The translations under genes were made by a program, and so were the position numbers. The notes under the pieces are model-generated. The model ran no database searches. It saw only the letters and a list, made by a program, of their open reading frames with translations, and was not told the origin of the DNA. From Gammaproteobacteria bacterium (GTDB lineage: Bacteria; Pseudomonadota; Gammaproteobacteria; Enterobacterales; Psychrobiaceae), in contig JABSRS010000153.1 of the NCBI GenBank assembly GCA_013214885.1, positions 1-7,619 on the forward strand: 7,619 nucleotides of DNA, read 5' to 3'. Positions 6,407 through 7,619 of the stretch are shown here, piece by piece. The first letter of the stretch is position 1, and each line of letters starts with the position of its first letter.

Positions 6407-6669
6407 CCAGTTGTAAAATCCTGAAGCATTGGGCCTAGATAGTCAGTAATGGTGACACTGGAAACCACAGCCGATTTAGGCCCAATATGCAGAAGCTCAA
6501 TTAACAGCGCAATGTCTGGCTCGTGGCCAATGGCAATCACTTCCACCGATGTGTCAGCTAAGTTGATAGCGTGGCCTACAATATTGTATTGCTGGGCAAC
6601 CTGCTTGGTTGATTGGCGAAAGTACACTCCTTGTACTTTTCCTGTGATTATTGCTTTAATTTGTCTCAT
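6403..6669 (-). CDS. Acylphosphatase, 88 aa
   Basis: Acylphosphatases are small cytoplasmic enzymes that hydrolyse carboxyl-phosphate bonds such as acetyl phosphate or 1,3-bisphosphoglycerate. The 88-residue length is normal. The phosphate-binding loop GKVQGVYFR (10-18) carries the catalytic Arg18. Asn36 (in INLADTSVEV, 35-44), which orients the attacking water, is at the expected 18-residue distance. The family usually reads G-[WY]-V/A-[RK]-N before this Asn. Here it is GHAIN (32-36), so the aromatic and the basic residue are replaced. GVYFR instead of GVGFR is a milder variant. ATG 6667-6669 is preceded by GAGGA (6674-6678 on the opposite strand) at good spacing. It follows the lipoprotein gene by 33 nt, with AT-rich -10-like sequence in between. 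Its TAA stop overlaps the LysR stop by 4 nt in a tail-to-tail arrangement. Confidence 0.93.
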   Translation of the reverse strand: MRQIKAIITGKVQGVYFRQSTKQVAQQYNIVGHAINLADTSVEVIAIGHEPDIALLIELLHIGPKSAVVSSVTITDYLGPMLQDFTTG

Positions 6670-6698
6670 AACATCCTCACTGAAATCGGTTGTTATAT

Positions 6699-6712
6699 TA
6701 TATTATAATATA
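6699..6712. promoter_or_regulatory. AT-only 14-bp palindrome with -10-like boxes for the acylphosphatase gene
   Basis: A perfect palindrome, TATATTATAATATA, spans the last four codons and the stop of the lipoprotein gene. On the - strand the stretch 6695-6710 contains overlapping TATAAT hexamers about 30-40 nt before the acylphosphatase ATG. These could give it a promoter of its own. There is no clear -35. The sequence is low-complexity AT, so the call is weak. Confidence 0.35.
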
Positions 6713-7503
6713 TTAGCCAGATTTAAGCTGGTCTGATGGGTAGATGAGAATAACGGGCTGGTTATTTTGATGGTTAGTGGCAGTGTCGGCTGGCGTAACA
6801 ACCCAAGTACATTCGAGAACATCAAATTTGGCTTAAAAGACAATGGTAATTGAATCAGTTGGCGGCCATTGCTAATAGTTTGCTGACGTAAACTACCACT
6901 GAATAAGCTGGTGGAGCCGCTGGTAATTTTATAGCTCAAATTATCTAGTGGTAAGTTAAAGTCGTTTTTGTTGTCAATTTCAACCTCTAGCATCAAATCC
7001 ACTTGACTAAAGTTACCATTAACTACCTTCATTTGTTTAAAAGATACTTTAGGCATAAATAGGGTAGATTGCTGGTGGAAAGGAATGGTTAATCCCATCA
7101 CATTAACGGTGCCATCAATAGCATAATCGACCTGACCATGCTTAAAAAGAAGCTGTTGTAATGATCCTAGTGATTGTTTGCCTAAATCGAGTGATAACGT
7201 CACATCTTTTGAGCCATTAGCTGCCAATGTCCCGACATTATTGGCATTGCCCGCCACCAGTTGTTGGTTGTTAAGGCTGAGTTGGTAGCTTACGCTGTTA
7301 ATGGGCAATGGAAACTGATTGCTATTAAATACCGTAAATGTCGGCAACAATTGAATTGAATCATTGGTTATGTGGCCAATAGCCAAAGATTGATAAGTCA
7401 TCTTGGGTGCTGTGACATGTTGGCTTATTTGCTGACTGAGTGAAGCACAAGAACTTAGCAATATTGCACAAGCGCATGCTACTGAAATTTTTAAATATGA
7501 CAT
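6703..7503 (-). CDS. Lipoprotein with two LEA-2/WHy-like repeats, 266 aa
   Basis: The start is ATG 7503 (MSYLKISVACACAILL), with AGGA 5 nt upstream. A longer frame from 7575 would put 24 extra residues before the signal peptide and would span the promoter, so I reject it. The signal peptide ends in the lipobox LSSC (16-19), making Cys19 the lipidated residue. Ala at +2 suggests outer-membrane sorting. The mature part contains two related immunoglobulin-like units. Their cores are FNSNQFPLPINSVSYQL (59-75) and IDNKNDFNLPLDNLSYKI (176-193), sharing the pattern N-x-N-x-F-x-LP-(I/L)-(N/D)-x-(V/L)-S-Y. This is the LEA type 2 / WHy (water-stress and hypersensitive response) family pattern. Bacterial members are linked to desiccation or freeze tolerance and envelope functions, but no precise role is established here. 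An acylphosphatase gene follows 33 nt downstream. Confidence 0.88.
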   Translation of the reverse strand: MSYLKISVACACAILLSSCASLSQQISQHVTAPKMTYQSLAIGHITNDSIQLLPTFTVFNSNQFPLPINSVSYQLSLNNQQLVAGNANNVGTLAANGSKDVTLSLDLGKQSLGSLQQLLFKHGQVDYAIDGTVNVMGLTIPFHQQSTLFMPKVSFKQMKVVNGNFSQVDLMLEVEIDNKNDFNLPLDNLSYKITSGSTSLFSGSLRQQTISNGRQLIQLPLSFKPNLMFSNVLGLLRQPTLPLTIKITSPLFSSTHQTSLNLANIL

Positions 7504-7531
7504 ATTAATCCTTTGGGGCAGAGTTGCGCTA

Positions 7532-7560
7532 ATTATTAACGCTAAAGGCTTTAATATCAA
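7532..7560 (-). promoter_or_regulatory. Sigma-70-type promoter of the LEA-2 lipoprotein gene
   Basis: On the - strand there is a -35 TTGATA (7555-7560, 5 of 6 to consensus), a 17-nt spacer and a -10 AATAAT (7532-7537, 5 of 6). Transcription would begin near 7525, giving a leader of about 22 nt that contains the ribosome binding site. This is the best vegetative promoter in the window. Confidence 0.7.
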
Positions 7561-7607
7561 GCTTGAATAGCTCAAACGAACGTTAAGTGAGCCGTAGCGT
7601 GGTCAGT

Positions 7608-7617
7608 CCTGATCAGG
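7608..7617. repeat. Perfect 10-bp palindrome at the window edge
   Basis: CCTGATCAGG is a perfect dyad about 50 bp upstream of the -35 box of the lipoprotein gene. It is a possible regulator site or part of a neighbouring gene outside the window. The window ends two bases later, so its context cannot be judged. Confidence 0.3.
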
Positions 7618-7619
7618 TT

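Noticed and set aside
7504..7575. Start at 7575 for the LEA-2 lipoprotein
   Set aside because: It would bury the lipoprotein signal peptide behind 24 residues and overlap the TTGATA-N17-AATAAT promoter. ATG 7503 has a good ribosome binding site.

Overview
The window looks like chromosomal DNA from a marine gammaproteobacterium, probably of the Alteromonadales (Shewanella-like). This rests on protein resemblance, moderate-to-low GC content and gene style, and no database was consulted. Nearly all of it is ordinary housekeeping and stress-response DNA. I see no phage, transposon, CRISPR, tRNA or rRNA sequence.

Left part, + strand (1-1110): the 3' end of a short-chain dehydrogenase/reductase is followed by a compact unit. 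That unit is an unannotated 33-aa hydrophobic peptide with a good ribosome binding site, then a formate/nitrite-channel (FocA-like) gene reduced to 129 aa. The short channel gene keeps the natural N-terminus and C-terminus. It has apparently lost two internal blocks, both in frame, including the region with the gating histidine. A strong intrinsic terminator follows.

Centre, - strand (1169-5405): a CspA-family cold-shock gene has a roughly 150-nt leader, a UUCG-capped terminator and a palindrome across its -35 box. Next is gshA (glutamate-cysteine ligase), started by a TTG codon. Then comes the pair adhC/frmA (S-(hydroxymethyl)glutathione dehydrogenase) and fghA (S-formylglutathione hydrolase), only 8 nt apart. 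In transcription order the run is adhC - fghA - gshA. The two formaldehyde-detoxification enzymes are therefore followed directly by the first enzyme of glutathione synthesis, which supplies their cofactor.

Right part (5406-7619): a LysR-type regulator diverges from adhC. The 134-bp region between them carries a duplicated 9-bp motif and a perfect palindrome, both candidate operators. The LysR gene converges on an acylphosphatase gene, and their stop codons overlap by 4 nt. Upstream of the acylphosphatase, on the same strand, is a lipoprotein with two LEA-2/WHy-like repeats and a near-consensus promoter.

The best candidates for something new are the 33-aa peptide plus miniature channel unit, the + strand terminator-like hairpin between two - strand genes (fghA and gshA), and the operator-like repeats. 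None amounts to a demonstrable new system from sequence alone.
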